Source: Oceanidesulfovibrio indonesiensis (lineage in GTDB: Bacteria; Desulfobacterota; Desulfovibrionia; Desulfovibrionales; Desulfovibrionaceae). From it: 64,000 nucleotides of DNA. The stretch is taken from NCBI RefSeq assembly GCF_007625075.1, contig NZ_QMIE01000015.1, forward strand, positions 1 through 64,000, in the 5' to 3' direction. The notes beneath the pieces are model-generated. The model was not told the origin of the DNA and ran no database searches. It was given only the letters and a program-made list of their open reading frames with translations. Below are positions 63,946 through 64,000 of the stretch, piece by piece. Both the position numbers and the translations under genes were made by a program. Within the stretch, counting starts at the first letter, position 1. The number at the start of each line of letters is the position of its first letter.

Positions 63946-64000
63946 GTGCACGTGCCCACGCCTCGCTACGAATTCCTCATACTCAACGGTCCCAATCTTG
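63946..64000 (+). CDS. aroQ: 3-dehydroquinate dehydratase, type II (5' end only)
   Basis: The frame starting at GTG 63946 (or GTG 63952) reads PTPRYEFLILNGPNL, the N-terminal signature of type II dehydroquinase of the shikimate pathway. AGGAG lies 10 bases upstream of 63946. The gene runs off the window edge. Confidence 0.85.
   Translation, partial: MHVPTPRYEFLILNGPNL

Overview
The right part of the window (about 49.7-64 kb) reads as chromosome of a sulfate reducer of the Desulfovibrio type. The tmRNA tag peptide is ANNDYDYALAA, the chemoreceptor ends in a Cys-rich 'two-CW' tail, and a two-step glycine betaine pathway suggests a marine or salt-adapted species. The first 21 bases nearly match a Nextera transposase adapter, so the left edge is probably the physical end of an assembled contig. 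The left block (about 0.6-15.9 kb) looks lower in GC and the middle block (15.9-49.3 kb) looks higher, so the window is a mosaic. The tmRNA gene at 49,721-50,080 is a classic integration site and plausibly marks the border between acquired DNA (left) and backbone (right).

Left block: a Fic protein with repeat boxes in front of it; a scar made of a DUF2188-like piece joined to the tail of a methyltransferase; then one tightly coupled leftward operon in the order TetR regulator, TolC-type outer membrane protein, HlyD-type adaptor, patatin, small membrane protein, RND pump, CmpB-like/HD fusion, and a 1503-residue 2-hydroxyacyl-CoA dehydratase activase. Nearly every junction is a 4-base ATGA overlap. 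The TolC gene carries one in-frame TGA.

Middle block: a prophage or phage-derived element, mostly transcribed leftward. From right to left it holds a LexA-like repressor with a palindromic operator and an unknown two-gene pair; a sigma-70-like factor; a replication/recombination operon (Cas4/RecB-like nuclease, Sak4-like ATPase, DUF669 protein, ERCC4 nuclease, RecD2-like helicase, primase-helicase); a cluster of twelve GCCGAAAG-type boxes around an AT-rich core that looks like a replication origin; terminase small and large subunits; portal; and a 1909-residue fusion of a Mu F-like head protein, SAP-like repeats, a HipA-like kinase domain and the C-terminal half of a DUF4815 tail protein. No major capsid, sheath, tube or tape-measure gene is present. 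Its left end carries a four-gene amidoligase / DUF5049-like / class II glutamine amidotransferase / gamma-glutamylcyclotransferase operon, a predicted peptide-modification system. Two tyrosine recombinase genes with a nearby repeat array lie on the opposite strand, and a DUF2924 / large serine recombinase / HTH cassette closes the right end.

A strong non-coding signal is a 31-base bipartite motif, CCGAC-N12-G(C/-)TCCGGTAAGTAA-like, found four times with exactly constant spacing, always upstream of leftward phage genes. I propose it is the promoter class read by the phage sigma factor.

Right block: tmRNA, an EamA transporter, a histidine kinase with a receiver protein, UDP-glucuronate decarboxylase, an ATP-grasp protein, DUF3617 and DUF3592 proteins, a chemoreceptor, tRNA-Met, undecaprenyl-diphosphatase, a small conserved-looking protein, the SDMT/GSMT betaine pair, EngB and the start of aroQ.
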